From Mariniflexile jejuense (GTDB lineage Bacteria > Bacteroidota > Bacteroidia > Flavobacteriales > Flavobacteriaceae), in the NCBI RefSeq assembly GCF_042675665.1, contig NZ_JBHTJI010000001.1, forward strand, positions 2,480,001 through 2,544,000: a stretch of 64,000 nt of DNA. Direction: 5' to 3'. The translations under genes were made by a program, and so were the position numbers. Shown here in pieces: positions 25,020-33,486 of the stretch. The notes under the pieces were generated by a model that worked only from the letters and a program-made list of their open reading frames with translations, was not told the DNA's origin and did no database searches. Position 1 is the stretch's first letter, and the number at the start of each line of letters is the position of its first letter.

Positions 25020-26291
25020 ATGAATATTTTAATTCTAGGTTCTGGCGGAAGAGAACATACTTTTGCTTGGAAAATTGCTCAAAGTCCGTTGTGTAAAAAG
25101 TTGTTTGTAGCACCAGGAAACTCAGGAACTGCAACTATAGCTACTAATGTTAATATTGGTGTAACCGATTTTGAGGCTATTAAAAGCTTAGTTTTAAACG
25201 AAAACATTGAAATGGTTGTAGTTGGTCCTGAAGATCCATTAGTTGAAGGTGTTCACGATTATTTTTTAAATGATGAAGCTATAAAGCATGTAAAAGTAAT
25301 TGGTCCACAAAAGGAAGCTGCAACCTTAGAAGGTAGTAAAGAGTTTGCAAAAGAGTTTTTATACAGACACAACATTCCAACGGCAGCTTATGAAAGTTTT
25401 ACAAAAGATACTGTTGAAAAAGGATTTGCTTTTTTAGAAACATTAAATCCGCCGTACGTTTTAAAGGCAGATGGACTAGCAGCAGGCAAAGGTGTTGTTA
25501 TTTTAAATGATTTAAATGAAGCTAAAGCTGAATTAAAAAGTATGTTAGTCGATTCAAAATTCGGCAATGCAAGCTCAAAAGTAGTTATTGAAGAATTTTT
25601 GGATGGTATTGAATTAAGTTGTTTTGTACTAACCGACGGGAAAAATTACAAAATTTTACCAACAGCGAAAGATTACAAACGTATTGGCGAAGGCGATACT
25701 GGTTTAAATACAGGTGGTATGGGAGCAGTTTCTCCAGTACCATTTGCAACCGATGAATTTCTAAATAAAATTGAAGAACGTATTGTAAAACCTACCATAA
25801 ACGGCTTTAAAAAAGACAACTTACCTTATGTGGGTTTTGTATTTATTGGTTTAATAAAAGTTGGAAACGACCCAAAAGTTATTGAATACAATGTACGCAT
25901 GGGCGATCCAGAAACGGAAGTTGTTTTACCAAGACTTAAGAATGATTTTGTTGAAATTCTTCAAGCGATGGGTAATGGCACTTTAGATAAAATAAATATT
26001 GAAATTGACGAGCGTGCTGCGACAACCATTATGCTAGTATCTGGTGGTTACCCTGAAGATTACGAAAAAGGAAAAGAAATTACAGGAGTTAACGCTATTT
26101 CAGATTCTATTCCGTTTCATGCAGGCGCACAATTGAAAGAAGGAAAAATAGTAACTTCTGGTGGTCGTGTTATGGCAATAACGTCTTATGGAAATACGTA
26201 CCAAGAAGCCATAAAAAAATCTTACCAAAGCATAGAAAAACTACATTTTGATAAGATGTATTATCGTAAAGATATTGGATTCGATTTATAA
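25020..26291 (+). CDS. purD: Phosphoribosylamine-glycine ligase
   Basis: Second step of purine synthesis: ATP-dependent joining of glycine to phosphoribosylamine. The 423-residue ATP-grasp protein begins MNILILGSGGREHTFAWKIA and carries GPEDPLVEG, LKADGLAAGKGVV, NTGGMGAVSP and YNVRMGDPETE, all diagnostic of PurD. It marks the end of the glycan locus. The neighbours DUF6341, DUF6427 and upp make a nucleotide-related block. Its 3' end overlaps the convergent DUF6341 gene by 6 bp. Confidence 0.97.
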   Translation: MNILILGSGGREHTFAWKIAQSPLCKKLFVAPGNSGTATIATNVNIGVTDFEAIKSLVLNENIEMVVVGPEDPLVEGVHDYFLNDEAIKHVKVIGPQKEAATLEGSKEFAKEFLYRHNIPTAAYESFTKDTVEKGFAFLETLNPPYVLKADGLAAGKGVVILNDLNEAKAELKSMLVDSKFGNASSKVVIEEFLDGIELSCFVLTDGKNYKILPTAKDYKRIGEGDTGLNTGGMGAVSPVPFATDEFLNKIEERIVKPTINGFKKDNLPYVGFVFIGLIKVGNDPKVIEYNVRMGDPETEVVLPRLKNDFVEILQAMGNGTLDKINIEIDERAATTIMLVSGGYPEDYEKGKEITGVNAISDSIPFHAGAQLKEGKIVTSGGRVMAITSYGNTYQEAIKKSYQSIEKLHFDKMYYRKDIGFDL

Positions 26292-26513
26292 AAACGAATG
26301 CGAAGAAATGCTTTTATCTTCTTCGTTGTTATCATTAAATATTTTAAGTTGTTTCATCCAATAAACCATAGCAGCAAACCCGATGATAACAAAAATCCAA
26401 GAAATAGTATTTGCAGCAAACCAGTTTTCAAGCTCTAATGCTTTTAAAGCATCCATAGGTTTGAACAAAAAGTTAACAAATAAATCTTGTATAGCGTAAA
26501 AGAAATCTTTCAT
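26286..26513 (-). CDS. DUF6341 small membrane protein
   Basis: A 75-residue protein with one clear membrane helix (TISWIFVIIGFAAMVYWMKQL, about residues 35-55), an amphipathic N-terminus and an acidic tail ending ISSHSFL. I recognise it as the short flavobacterial family DUF6341, typically found beside purD and DUF6427. Function is unknown. The tail-to-tail overlap with purD and the divergent arrangement with DUF6427 (71-bp gap) are the only clues. Confidence 0.8.
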   Translation of the reverse strand: MKDFFYAIQDLFVNFLFKPMDALKALELENWFAANTISWIFVIIGFAAMVYWMKQLKIFNDNNEEDKSISSHSFL

Positions 26514-26551
26514 AGCAATATAATTATTGGTTTCTAACCAGTTTTAGTTAG

Positions 26552-26559
26552 TATATTTA
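26552..26559 (+). promoter_or_regulatory. Promoter-like -7 box for DUF6427 gene
   Basis: TATATTTA differs from the consensus TAnnTTTG at the last base. A TTG at 26527-26529 lies 22 nt upstream, close to the -33 spacing. The start codon is 25 bp downstream of the box. Confidence 0.35.
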
Positions 26560-26584
26560 CGAAGCAAAAATACAAAAACAGTTA

Positions 26585-27508
26585 ATGATAACAAGCATTT
26601 TTAATAAATCTAAAATAATAAATTTAATTATTGTTTTTTTTATTACCCTATTAGCTTTTGTAACAGCTAGGACAAACATAATAAATGAAACTATTACGCC
26701 TGTTTTTGTTTTTAACCAATTATCTGCTTTTTTTATTTGCGCTATTACTATTTTGGTATTCAATTTTATTGTTACTAAAAATAATTTAACCAAAAGTAAC
26801 AGCTACGAAATTCTGCTTTTTAGCTTGTTTTTTTTAACCTTAGTACAAACTACAAACCATACAAATATCCTTATTTCTAATTTTTTTGTTTTGTTAGGCA
26901 TTAGAAGGATAATAAGTTTACGTTCACAAAAAAACATAAAAAGTAAACTTTTTGATGCTGCTTTATGGATAGCTTTTGCATCGTTATTTTATTTTTGGGC
27001 GATATTATTTTTTATAGTTATTATTTTTAGCTTGTTTTTTTATGCCGATAATAGTTTAAGACATTGGATTATTCCATCCATAGGTGTAGCTACAGTATTT
27101 AGTATAGCAGTAGGTGTTTCAATAATTATGTATAATGATTATTTTGAAATATTCAATTCATCCAGAGGTATTAGTTATGATTTTAGTGTGTATAATTCTA
27201 CAAATTATATAGTTGCTATTACCATGCTAATTTCTTTTGGTATTTGGTCGTCTATATTTTATTTACAAAACATAAAAAAGCAAAAAAAGGATTTAAGAGC
27301 ATCTTTTAAAATTGTGATAATTACTGCCATAATTGCTTTTGTTGTGGTATTATTTGCGCCCGATAAAAATGGTAGTGAGTTTTTATTTTTATTTGCGCCA
27401 CTAGCAATTATTATTACCAATTACATTCAAACTATAGAAGATAAATGGTTTAGAGAAGTGTTTGTTGCTATTTTGTTTATTATGCCATTTGTGTTGTTAA
27501 TGCTGTAG
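26585..27508 (+). CDS. DUF6427 polytopic membrane protein
   Basis: A 307-residue protein with about 8 transmembrane helices and very short loops, recognised as the flavobacterial DUF6427 family. No catalytic motif is evident to me. The layout somewhat resembles the membrane parts of glycan or lipid enzymes (compare its HWIIPS loop), but that is only an impression. It lies divergently from DUF6341 and overlaps the convergent upp gene by 12 bp. That close packing is the main hint of a link with nucleobase salvage. Confidence 0.8.
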   Translation: MITSIFNKSKIINLIIVFFITLLAFVTARTNIINETITPVFVFNQLSAFFICAITILVFNFIVTKNNLTKSNSYEILLFSLFFLTLVQTTNHTNILISNFFVLLGIRRIISLRSQKNIKSKLFDAALWIAFASLFYFWAILFFIVIIFSLFFYADNSLRHWIIPSIGVATVFSIAVGVSIIMYNDYFEIFNSSRGISYDFSVYNSTNYIVAITMLISFGIWSSIFYLQNIKKQKKDLRASFKIVIITAIIAFVVVLFAPDKNGSEFLFLFAPLAIIITNYIQTIEDKWFREVFVAILFIMPFVLLML

Positions 27509-28156
27509 TTTTTCACCAAAAGCCAAATCGCCAGCATCACCTAATCCTGGAATAATATAACCTTTTTCGTTTAGTTTTTCATCAATAGTAGCAATCCATA
27601 AATGGGTTGTTTTGTCAAAATGATTTTCAACAAAACTTACGCCTTCTTTAGCGCCAATTACACTTACTAAATGGATTTCTTTAGGTGTTCCAAAAGGTTT
27701 TAAAGCTTCAAAAGTTGCAACCATAGATTGACCTGTTGCCAGCATTGGATCTGCCAAAATAAGCGTTTTACCTTCTAAGTTTGGGCATGCTAAATATTCA
27801 ACAATAATTTCAAAACTTTCAGGATTTTTTTTGTGATGCCTATATGCTGAAATAAAAGCGTTATCAGCAGTATCAAAATAATTCAGTAATCCGTTGTGTA
27901 AAGGCACGCCTGCTCTTAAAATAGAGCATAAAACAATAGTATTATCGGTTAAATTTATTGAGGAAGTTCCTAAAGGTGTTTCAACCGAAACCAATTTGTA
28001 ATTTAAAGCTTTACTCAATTCATAACCTAAAACCTCACCAATACGTTCTATATTTCTTCTAAAACGCATACGATCCTTTTGAATTGAGACACTTCTAATT
28101 TCAGAAATAAAGGTGTTTAAAATTGAGTTTTTTTCTGATAAGTTATGAATATGCAT
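27497..28156 (-). CDS. upp: Uracil phosphoribosyltransferase
   Basis: Salvage enzyme converting uracil and PRPP to UMP. The 219-residue protein has ILRAGVPLHNGLL, the PRPP-binding motif LILADPMLATGQSM and the C-terminal GLGDAGDLAFG uracil-binding segment. Length is normal for the Upp family (about 210). A TAAATTTG box lies about 57 nt upstream on this strand. Its last 12 bp overlap the DUF6427 gene. Confidence 0.95.
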   Translation of the reverse strand: MHIHNLSEKNSILNTFISEIRSVSIQKDRMRFRRNIERIGEVLGYELSKALNYKLVSVETPLGTSSINLTDNTIVLCSILRAGVPLHNGLLNYFDTADNAFISAYRHHKKNPESFEIIVEYLACPNLEGKTLILADPMLATGQSMVATFEALKPFGTPKEIHLVSVIGAKEGVSFVENHFDKTTHLWIATIDEKLNEKGYIIPGLGDAGDLAFGEKLQH

Positions 28157-28212
28157 ACGTTTTGGTCTTTCATTTAGAAATATAAAGTTACTATTTTTAA
28201 AGTTATCCTATT

Positions 28213-28220
28213 CAAATTTA
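28213..28220 (-). promoter_or_regulatory. upp: Promoter -7 box for upp
   Basis: CAAATTTA on the plus strand reads TAAATTTG on the minus strand, matching TAnnTTTG, 57 bp before the upp start. No clear -33 element was seen. Confidence 0.35.
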
Positions 28221-28278
28221 AAATTAGAAAGTGTATAGTTACTAAAATAGAAAGCTTATTAATTATGTTTAATTTTTG

Positions 28279-28286
28279 TAGTTTTG
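28279..28286 (+). promoter_or_regulatory. Promoter -7 box for DUF4254 gene
   Basis: TAGTTTTG is an exact TAnnTTTG match 22 bp before the ATG at 28309, giving a leader of roughly 17 nt. The -33 region has no TTG. Confidence 0.5.
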
Positions 28287-28308
28287 TACCTCTTTAAATT
28301 TATACACC

Positions 28309-28914
28309 ATGTTTACAAGTAAAGCCAACAAAATATTCCAAGACGTTATAGCAAAATACCACGTTATAAATACTGTAGATCAAGCATTTGAAAATCCATA
28401 TTCTGAAAGTGATTTATTAGAGCATTTATTATACAGAAAATGTTGGATTGATACGGTGCAATGGCATTATGAAGATATTATTCGCGATCCGCAAATTGAT
28501 CCGGTTGCAGCTTTAACTTTAAAACGTCAAATTGATGCTTCAAACCAAGATAGAACGGATATGGTGGAATATATTGACAGCTATTTTTTAGAAAAATACA
28601 AGCATGTAACTGCCAAACCAAACGCAACAATCAATACTGAAAGTCCTGCTTGGGGTGTAGATAGATTGTCTATTTTAGCATTGAAAATCTATCATATGAA
28701 TGAGGAAGCAACACGTGTTGATGCTACTGATGCGCACCGTGCTGCTTGCCAAAAAAAGTTAGATATTTTATTAGAACAGCGAGTAGATTTAAGTACCGCT
28801 ATTGATACACTTCTTAGCGATATTGAAAATGGCGATAAATACATGAAAGTGTACAAGCAAATGAAAATGTATAATGATGATGAGCTAAACCCTGTTTTAA
28901 GAGGGCAAAAATAA
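28309..28914 (+). CDS. DUF4254 family protein
   Basis: A 201-residue, mostly helical soluble protein of the DUF4254 family. The conserved start FTSKANKIFQDVIAKYHVIN and the LLYRKCWIDTVQWHYEDIIRDP segment are typical. The function is not established. Homologues usually sit directly before an ADP-heptose-type GT9 glycosyltransferase, as here, which suggests a role in lipopolysaccharide core or related glycan assembly. It reads as an independent promoter plus a two-gene operon with the next gene. Confidence 0.85.
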   Translation: MFTSKANKIFQDVIAKYHVINTVDQAFENPYSESDLLEHLLYRKCWIDTVQWHYEDIIRDPQIDPVAALTLKRQIDASNQDRTDMVEYIDSYFLEKYKHVTAKPNATINTESPAWGVDRLSILALKIYHMNEEATRVDATDAHRAACQKKLDILLEQRVDLSTAIDTLLSDIENGDKYMKVYKQMKMYNDDELNPVLRGQK

Positions 28915-28936
28915 AATTTCTGTGCAAACAGAAATT
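28915..28936 (+). repeat. Intergenic palindrome, TTTCTG subtype, GNRA loop
   Basis: AATTTCTGT (28915-28923) and ACAGAAATT (28928-28936) form a perfect 9-bp stem closed by the tetraloop GCAA. It starts right after the DUF4254 stop and ends 10 bp before the GT9 ATG. The same core, TTTCTG..CAAACAGAAA, recurs at 43144-43163. Confidence 0.6.
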
Positions 28937-28946
28937 GCTTCATTAT

Positions 28947-29966
28947 ATGTCTAAGCCACCAAAACACATCTTAGTTATTCGTCTGTCAGCTATGGGTGAT
29001 GTGGCTATGACAGTGCCTATTTTAAGAGCCTTTACACAACAGTTTCCCGATGTTAAAATTACCGTTTTAACAAGAGCATTTTTTTCACCTTTTTTTAGAA
29101 ATTTACCAAATGTTACAGTGTTTCCTGCCGAGGTTAATGGAAAACATAAAGGCATTTTTGGGCTATATAAACTTTCAAAAGGATTAAAAAAATTAGGAAT
29201 TGATGCCGTTGCAGATTTACATAATGTGCTACGAACTAATATTTTAAAAACGTTTTTATTCGGGATTAAAACAATTCAAATTGATAAAGGTCGTGCCGAA
29301 AAGAAAGCATTAATTTTGGGTGAAATTTTTCAGCAATTAAAAACAACACACCAACGGTATGCTGATGTTTTTGAGGCTTTAGGATTTAAATTAAACTTAT
29401 CAAATCCTACATTTCCTGAAAAAGCTATTTTAAATGAAAACATAAAAGCACTTTTAGGAAATAATTCAAAAAAACTTATAGGAATTGCACCTTTTGCTGC
29501 TCATGAAGGTAAAATGTATCCTTTAGATTTGATGAAAACCGTTATTGAAACCCTTTCAACAGATTATAAAGTCGTTTTGTTTGGAGGTGGTAAAAAAGAA
29601 ATAGAAACATTAAATACATTTGCTGCAACTTCAGAAAACATTATAAATGTTGCAGGTAAATTGCAACTTGAAGAAGAATTAGATGTAATTTCAAATTTAG
29701 ATGTAATGCTTTCTATGGATTCTGGTAATGCTCATTTAGCCGCCATGTTAGGTGTAAAAGTTGTTACAATTTGGGGCGTAACACATCCATTTTCTGGGTT
29801 TGCGCCGTTTAATCAACCAAAAGATTACGCACTACTTTCAGATAGAAACAAATTTCCAAAAATACCAACGTCTGTTTACGGTAATAAATACCCAGAAAAC
29901 TATAAAGAAGCTTCCAGTAGTATTTCACCTGAAACGGTTATAGCGAAAGTTCGAGCAATAATCTAA
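28947..29966 (+). CDS. Glycosyltransferase family 9 (heptosyltransferase-like)
   Basis: A GT-B enzyme of 339 residues beginning MSKPPKHILVIRLSAMGDVAM, the GT9 N-terminal signature. Near the C-terminus are LSMDSGNAHLAAMLGVKVVTIWG and THPFSGFAPFN, the ADP-heptose-binding motifs. It probably adds a sugar to the lipopolysaccharide core or to another lipid-linked glycan. I start it at ATG 28947; an in-frame TTG at 28935 would add four residues but falls inside the upstream hairpin. Paired with DUF4254. Confidence 0.88.
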   Translation: MSKPPKHILVIRLSAMGDVAMTVPILRAFTQQFPDVKITVLTRAFFSPFFRNLPNVTVFPAEVNGKHKGIFGLYKLSKGLKKLGIDAVADLHNVLRTNILKTFLFGIKTIQIDKGRAEKKALILGEIFQQLKTTHQRYADVFEALGFKLNLSNPTFPEKAILNENIKALLGNNSKKLIGIAPFAAHEGKMYPLDLMKTVIETLSTDYKVVLFGGGKKEIETLNTFAATSENIINVAGKLQLEEELDVISNLDVMLSMDSGNAHLAAMLGVKVVTIWGVTHPFSGFAPFNQPKDYALLSDRNKFPKIPTSVYGNKYPENYKEASSSISPETVIAKVRAII

Positions 29967-29978
29967 AAGTAAAGCGTT

Positions 29979-31034
29979 CTAAACATCATCAAAATCTACC
30001 ACAATAGTATCTGTAGTAGGATGCGCTTGGCAAGTAAGTATTAAACCCGAAGCTACTTCTTTTTCGGTTAAAATATTGTTTTGGCGCATGGTAACTTCAC
30101 CTTCTTTTAAACGCGCTAAACAGCTACTACAAATACCACCTTGACATGAATATGGTGCATCAATATCTTCATCTAAAGCCGCTTCTAAAATGGTTTGCTT
30201 TTGCGACATTTCAATAGTAGTTGTTTCATCATCAACCGTTATTGTTGCGGTAGTTTTACCCGATGCAGCTTTAGGTTCTTCAATATCTGTGGGTTTTGCA
30301 GCTTTAAAAAGCTCAAAGTGAATACGGTTTGCATCTATACCATTACCGGTTAACACGTCTTTTACGGTATGAATCATGGCTTCTGGTCCGCATAAATAAA
30401 AAGCATCTACGTCAATATGTTTATGCTTATTTAGCATCACATAATTAACGGTGCTTTTTTCAATCCTTCCAAAAATAGAATCGTCTTTATCTTGTTGGCT
30501 AAAAACAAATTGAATAGAAAAACGATCTTTATAGGCATGTTGAAGCTCTAAAAGTTCATTTAAAAACATGGTATCGTCAGTCGATTTGTTTCCGTAAACC
30601 AAAATAACTTTGCTGTAAACTTCTTCTTCTAAAGCACATTTTATAATACTTAAAATTGGTGTAATACCACTTCCTGCTGCAAAAGCTGCTATATTTTTTG
30701 TTTTAGAATCGTTTGGTTCAAAAATAAAACGCCCTTTTGGAGGTGCAACATCTATAGAATCGCCAACTTTTAATTCGTTGTTTGCATATGCTGAAAACGT
30801 ACCATCTTTAACTTCTTTTACAGCAACTTGAAGTTCACCACTTTTTGGCGATGCGCATATAGAATAATCGCGTCGTACCTCGTTGCCGTTTACCGTTGCT
30901 TTTAAGGTTATGTACTGCCCAGATTTAAAAGTAAAAACATCTTTTAAGTTTGAAGGCACATTAAAAGCAATGCTTATAGCTTTATTGGCTTCTTTTTTTA
31001 TATTTTTAATTGAAAGTTTGTGGAATGATGACAT
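29979..31034 (-). CDS. Stand-alone PaaE-like flavin/2Fe-2S oxidoreductase
   Basis: A 351-residue phthalate-dioxygenase-reductase-type protein. An FAD-binding barrel (VRRDYSICASP; residues about 1-105) is followed by an NAD(P)-binding domain (AFAAGSGITPILSII, YLCGPEAMIH; about 110-235). The C-terminal plant-type ferredoxin has PYSCQGGICSSCLARL and a later Cys (LTCQAHP). It matches PaaE, the reductase of phenylacetyl-CoA epoxidase, but no paaABCD genes are nearby, so its electron acceptor is unknown. It is divergent from a PadR regulator with 114 bp between starts. A minus-strand -7 box lies at 31049-31056. Confidence 0.9.
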   Translation of the reverse strand: MSSFHKLSIKNIKKEANKAISIAFNVPSNLKDVFTFKSGQYITLKATVNGNEVRRDYSICASPKSGELQVAVKEVKDGTFSAYANNELKVGDSIDVAPPKGRFIFEPNDSKTKNIAAFAAGSGITPILSIIKCALEEEVYSKVILVYGNKSTDDTMFLNELLELQHAYKDRFSIQFVFSQQDKDDSIFGRIEKSTVNYVMLNKHKHIDVDAFYLCGPEAMIHTVKDVLTGNGIDANRIHFELFKAAKPTDIEEPKAASGKTTATITVDDETTTIEMSQKQTILEAALDEDIDAPYSCQGGICSSCLARLKEGEVTMRQNNILTEKEVASGLILTCQAHPTTDTIVVDFDDV

Positions 31035-31048
31035 GTGAAAATTTTTAA

Positions 31049-31056
31049 CAAAAATA
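31049..31056 (-). promoter_or_regulatory. Promoter -7 box for the PaaE-like gene
   Basis: CAAAAATA on the plus strand reads TATTTTTG on the minus strand, an exact TAnnTTTG match 15 bp before the start codon. A CAA (TTG on the minus strand) lies at 31081-31083, with a 24-nt spacer that is a little long. Confidence 0.45.
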
Positions 31057-31112
31057 ATGAAGCCATTAGATTTTTTAATACAATTACTTAAAAAATAATT
31101 ACATAAAATATT

Positions 31113-31141
31113 TATGCATAAGAATATTATGTATATATTTG
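31113..31141 (+). promoter_or_regulatory. padR promoter with overlapping operator-like inverted repeat
   Basis: TATATTTG at 31134-31141 is an exact -7 box ending 7 bp before the padR ATG, so the transcript would be almost leaderless. Overlapping it is a 9-5-9 inverted repeat with one mismatch: TATGCATAA (31113-31121) and TTATGTATA (31127-31135). PadR proteins commonly autoregulate by binding such AT-rich dyads over their own promoter, so this is a candidate operator. Confidence 0.45.
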
Positions 31142-31148
31142 AACTTAT

Positions 31149-31487
31149 ATGAGCAATTCCAATTTATATAAAGGTAGTATAACAACCATCATTTTAAAGC
31201 TTTTAAATGAAAATGATAAAATGTATGGCTATGAAATTACTCAAAAAGTAAAAGAACTTACAAAAGGAGATCTTAAAATAACCGAAGGTGCTTTGTATCC
31301 TTCGTTGCATAAATTGGAAGCCGATGGGTTTTTAGAAGTTGAGGTTATAAAAATTGGCAATAGGCTACGTAAATATTACAAGCTTACTGAACAAGGAACA
31401 AAAGAAACAGTGAATAAATTGGCAGAATTAGAAAGTTATATTAAAAACATGAGAGCTTTAGTAAACCCTAAGTTTCGTTTTGAATAA
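31149..31487 (+). CDS. PadR-family transcriptional regulator
   Basis: A 112-residue winged-helix DNA-binding protein with the PadR core GSITTIILKLLNENDKMYGYEI, then ITEGALYPSLHKLEADG (recognition helix and wing) and GRLRKYYKLTEQG-like sequence (NRLRKYYKLT). The short C-terminal helix is typical of the small subgroup PadR-s2. Such regulators often control adjacent membrane transporters. Here the DUF5687/ABC exporter genes begin about 500 bp downstream, and the PaaE-like gene is divergent. Autorepression through the dyad over its promoter is an inference. Confidence 0.92.
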   Translation: MSNSNLYKGSITTIILKLLNENDKMYGYEITQKVKELTKGDLKITEGALYPSLHKLEADGFLEVEVIKIGNRLRKYYKLTEQGTKETVNKLAELESYIKNMRALVNPKFRFE

Positions 31488-31517
31488 TAAAAATCCAGAT
31501 TATAAACACATATAAAC

Positions 31518-31544
31518 TGTAACATTTTTATAAAAAAGGTTACA
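31518..31544 (+). other. Hairpin-forming dyad between padR and DUF2059 gene
   Basis: TGTAAC (31518-31523) and GTTACA (31539-31544) flank an inner TTTTTATAAAAA palindrome. It may be a weak terminator after padR or an operator before the next gene. There is no T-run after it. Confidence 0.3.
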
Positions 31545-31583
31545 AACAACTAAAATATAATAACTAATCAATTTAAACATAGA

Positions 31584-31988
31584 ATGAAAAAAATCTTACT
31601 AATAGGTATATTTTTAACAGTTTTAACTGTAAAAGCCCAAGAAGAAAACACAGTATTTAAAACAGAAACTATCGAATTCATAAAGTTAACTGGAGCAGGA
31701 GCTGCTTTTGACGATGCCATTGCGCAAATAGGTTTTAAAGTTTCTGAAGAAAAAAAAGCAGACTATACAAAAGAAGCTCTAGCAACATTAGATGCTTTAT
31801 ACGATAAAATGGCTGTACTTTACATGGCAGAGTTTACTCAAAATGAAATAAAAGAGTTAACCGCTTTTTACCATACAGATTTAGGTAAAAAATTAGCAAA
31901 AAAACAATTAAGTTTAACCCAAAAAGCAATGGGATTTGGTCAAGCTTGGGGTATGGAAGTAAGCGAAATTGCTCAAAAATATAATTAA
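31584..31988 (+). CDS. Exported DUF2059 protein
   Basis: A 134-residue protein with a signal peptide (MKKILLIGIFLTVLTVKAQ, cleavage after about residue 19) and a helical DUF2059 domain containing MAVLYMAEFTQNEIKELTAFYHTDLGKKL. The family is widespread in Gram-negative bacteria and periplasmic, with no known activity. It lies 8 bp ahead of the ABC permease gene, so it is probably co-transcribed with the exporter, but nothing ties it mechanistically to transport. Confidence 0.85.
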   Translation: MKKILLIGIFLTVLTVKAQEENTVFKTETIEFIKLTGAGAAFDDAIAQIGFKVSEEKKADYTKEALATLDALYDKMAVLYMAEFTQNEIKELTAFYHTDLGKKLAKKQLSLTQKAMGFGQAWGMEVSEIAQKYN

Positions 31989-31996
31989 TTTAAAAA

Positions 31997-33475
31997 ATGA
32001 TTAAACAGTTTTTAAGTTTAGAATGGAAATCGTTTTTTAGGTCGGCTAGTTTTGGTAAAGGCATTGCTATAAAAATATTAATGGGGTTTTTAGCATTATA
32101 TTTTATAGCTATGTTTTTAGGAATGGGACTTATTTTGTATCCCGCACTTAAAAAAATGTATCCAGAGCAAGATCCTTTAAAAATAGTAAACAGTTTTTTA
32201 TTTTATTGGGTAATTGCCGATTTGGTTTTTAGGTTTTTCTTCCAAAAACTACCCGTTATGGTTGTAAAACCATTGTTAACACTACCAATTAAACGACGAC
32301 GCATTGTAAACTTTGTTTTAGGCAAATCTACCACGTCATTTTTTAACTTTTTACCACTTTTTGCTTTTGTTCCTTTTGGAATAACGCTTATGGTAAAAGG
32401 TTACCCAATAGCGTCTGTTTTAATTTGGATGCTAGCACTTGTATTAGTTGTGTTAATCATTCATTTTTTAAACTTTATTATTGAAAGTTTTTCAAGCGAA
32501 ATAGAGTTGTCTTTTTTACCAATTTTAAGTGTCACAGGTGGGTTGTTTGCACTTAACCATTTTGAAATTATTTCGTTTTCAAACATTGTTTCTTCTGGTT
32601 TTGAAGCTATTTATAATATGCCAGTTTTAATAGTAGTTCCTGTTTTAATTTTAATAGGGCTTTATCTTTTTAATTTCAAATTATTAAGAAAAAAACTGTT
32701 TTTAGATAGTGGTTTAAAAGAAAAAGTAGCCGAAATAAAAACATCCAACCTAGATTGGACAAAAAACTTTGGAGCCATTGCACCATTTATGCAACTCGAT
32801 TTAAAACTTATTTGGCGCAATAAACGCACAAAATCATCAGTTTGGATGCTGGTTATGGGCTTGTTGTATGGGTTGTTTTTCTATCCGCAACCTGTGTATC
32901 AAGGTATGCCATGGTTTTTTGCATTTATCGGTATTTTTTCAACAGGTATTTTTCTAATCAATTTTGGACAATTTATTCCAGCTTGGGATAGTGGTTATTA
33001 TAAACTGCTAATGAGCCAAAACATTAAATACGAACAATATCTGCAATCAAAATTTACGTTAATGGCGCTAAGTGTTGCAATCTTGTTTGTTTTAGGTATT
33101 CCATATGTGTTTTTTGGATGGAAAATTCTTTTAGCACATTTTGCAGCCGCTATTTATAATATTGGCGTTAATACTCATGTTATTTTGTATGGTGGTTCGT
33201 TTAACAGAAAGAAGATAGATTTAAGCCAGAAAGCAGCCTTTAACTACCAAGGTACTGGCGCAGTACAGTGGCTTATTGGTATTCCATTATTACTAATACC
33301 TATGGGTATTTTTGCACTCTTTTACTTCTTAATTGGTTTTGAAATTTCGTGTTTAATATTAGCCTTATTGGGTGTGGTAGGTATTGTATTTCATCAAAAA
33401 TTCATGAAAGGTATTACAGCAAAATATTTACAATCAAAATATAAAATGATTGATGCTTTCAATCAAAATAACTAA
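31997..33475 (+). CDS. DUF5687-type ABC transporter permease
   Basis: A 492-residue inner-membrane protein with about 12 helices in two blocks around a cytosolic segment near residues 240-275. I recognise it as the Bacteroidota permease family DUF5687. It is followed after 11 bp by an ATP-binding subunit, making a simple two-component exporter. The substrate is unknown. Placement downstream of a PadR regulator, a common arrangement for drug- or envelope-stress exporters, suggests regulated export. Confidence 0.85.
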   Translation: MIKQFLSLEWKSFFRSASFGKGIAIKILMGFLALYFIAMFLGMGLILYPALKKMYPEQDPLKIVNSFLFYWVIADLVFRFFFQKLPVMVVKPLLTLPIKRRRIVNFVLGKSTTSFFNFLPLFAFVPFGITLMVKGYPIASVLIWMLALVLVVLIIHFLNFIIESFSSEIELSFLPILSVTGGLFALNHFEIISFSNIVSSGFEAIYNMPVLIVVPVLILIGLYLFNFKLLRKKLFLDSGLKEKVAEIKTSNLDWTKNFGAIAPFMQLDLKLIWRNKRTKSSVWMLVMGLLYGLFFYPQPVYQGMPWFFAFIGIFSTGIFLINFGQFIPAWDSGYYKLLMSQNIKYEQYLQSKFTLMALSVAILFVLGIPYVFFGWKILLAHFAAAIYNIGVNTHVILYGGSFNRKKIDLSQKAAFNYQGTGAVQWLIGIPLLLIPMGIFALFYFLIGFEISCLILALLGVVGIVFHQKFMKGITAKYLQSKYKMIDAFNQNN

Positions 33476-33486
33476 CAAAATTTATC

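Noticed and set aside
28935..28946. TTG start for the GT9 gene
   Set aside because: It lies in the upstream hairpin, and the ATG at 28947 gives the standard GT9 N-terminus.
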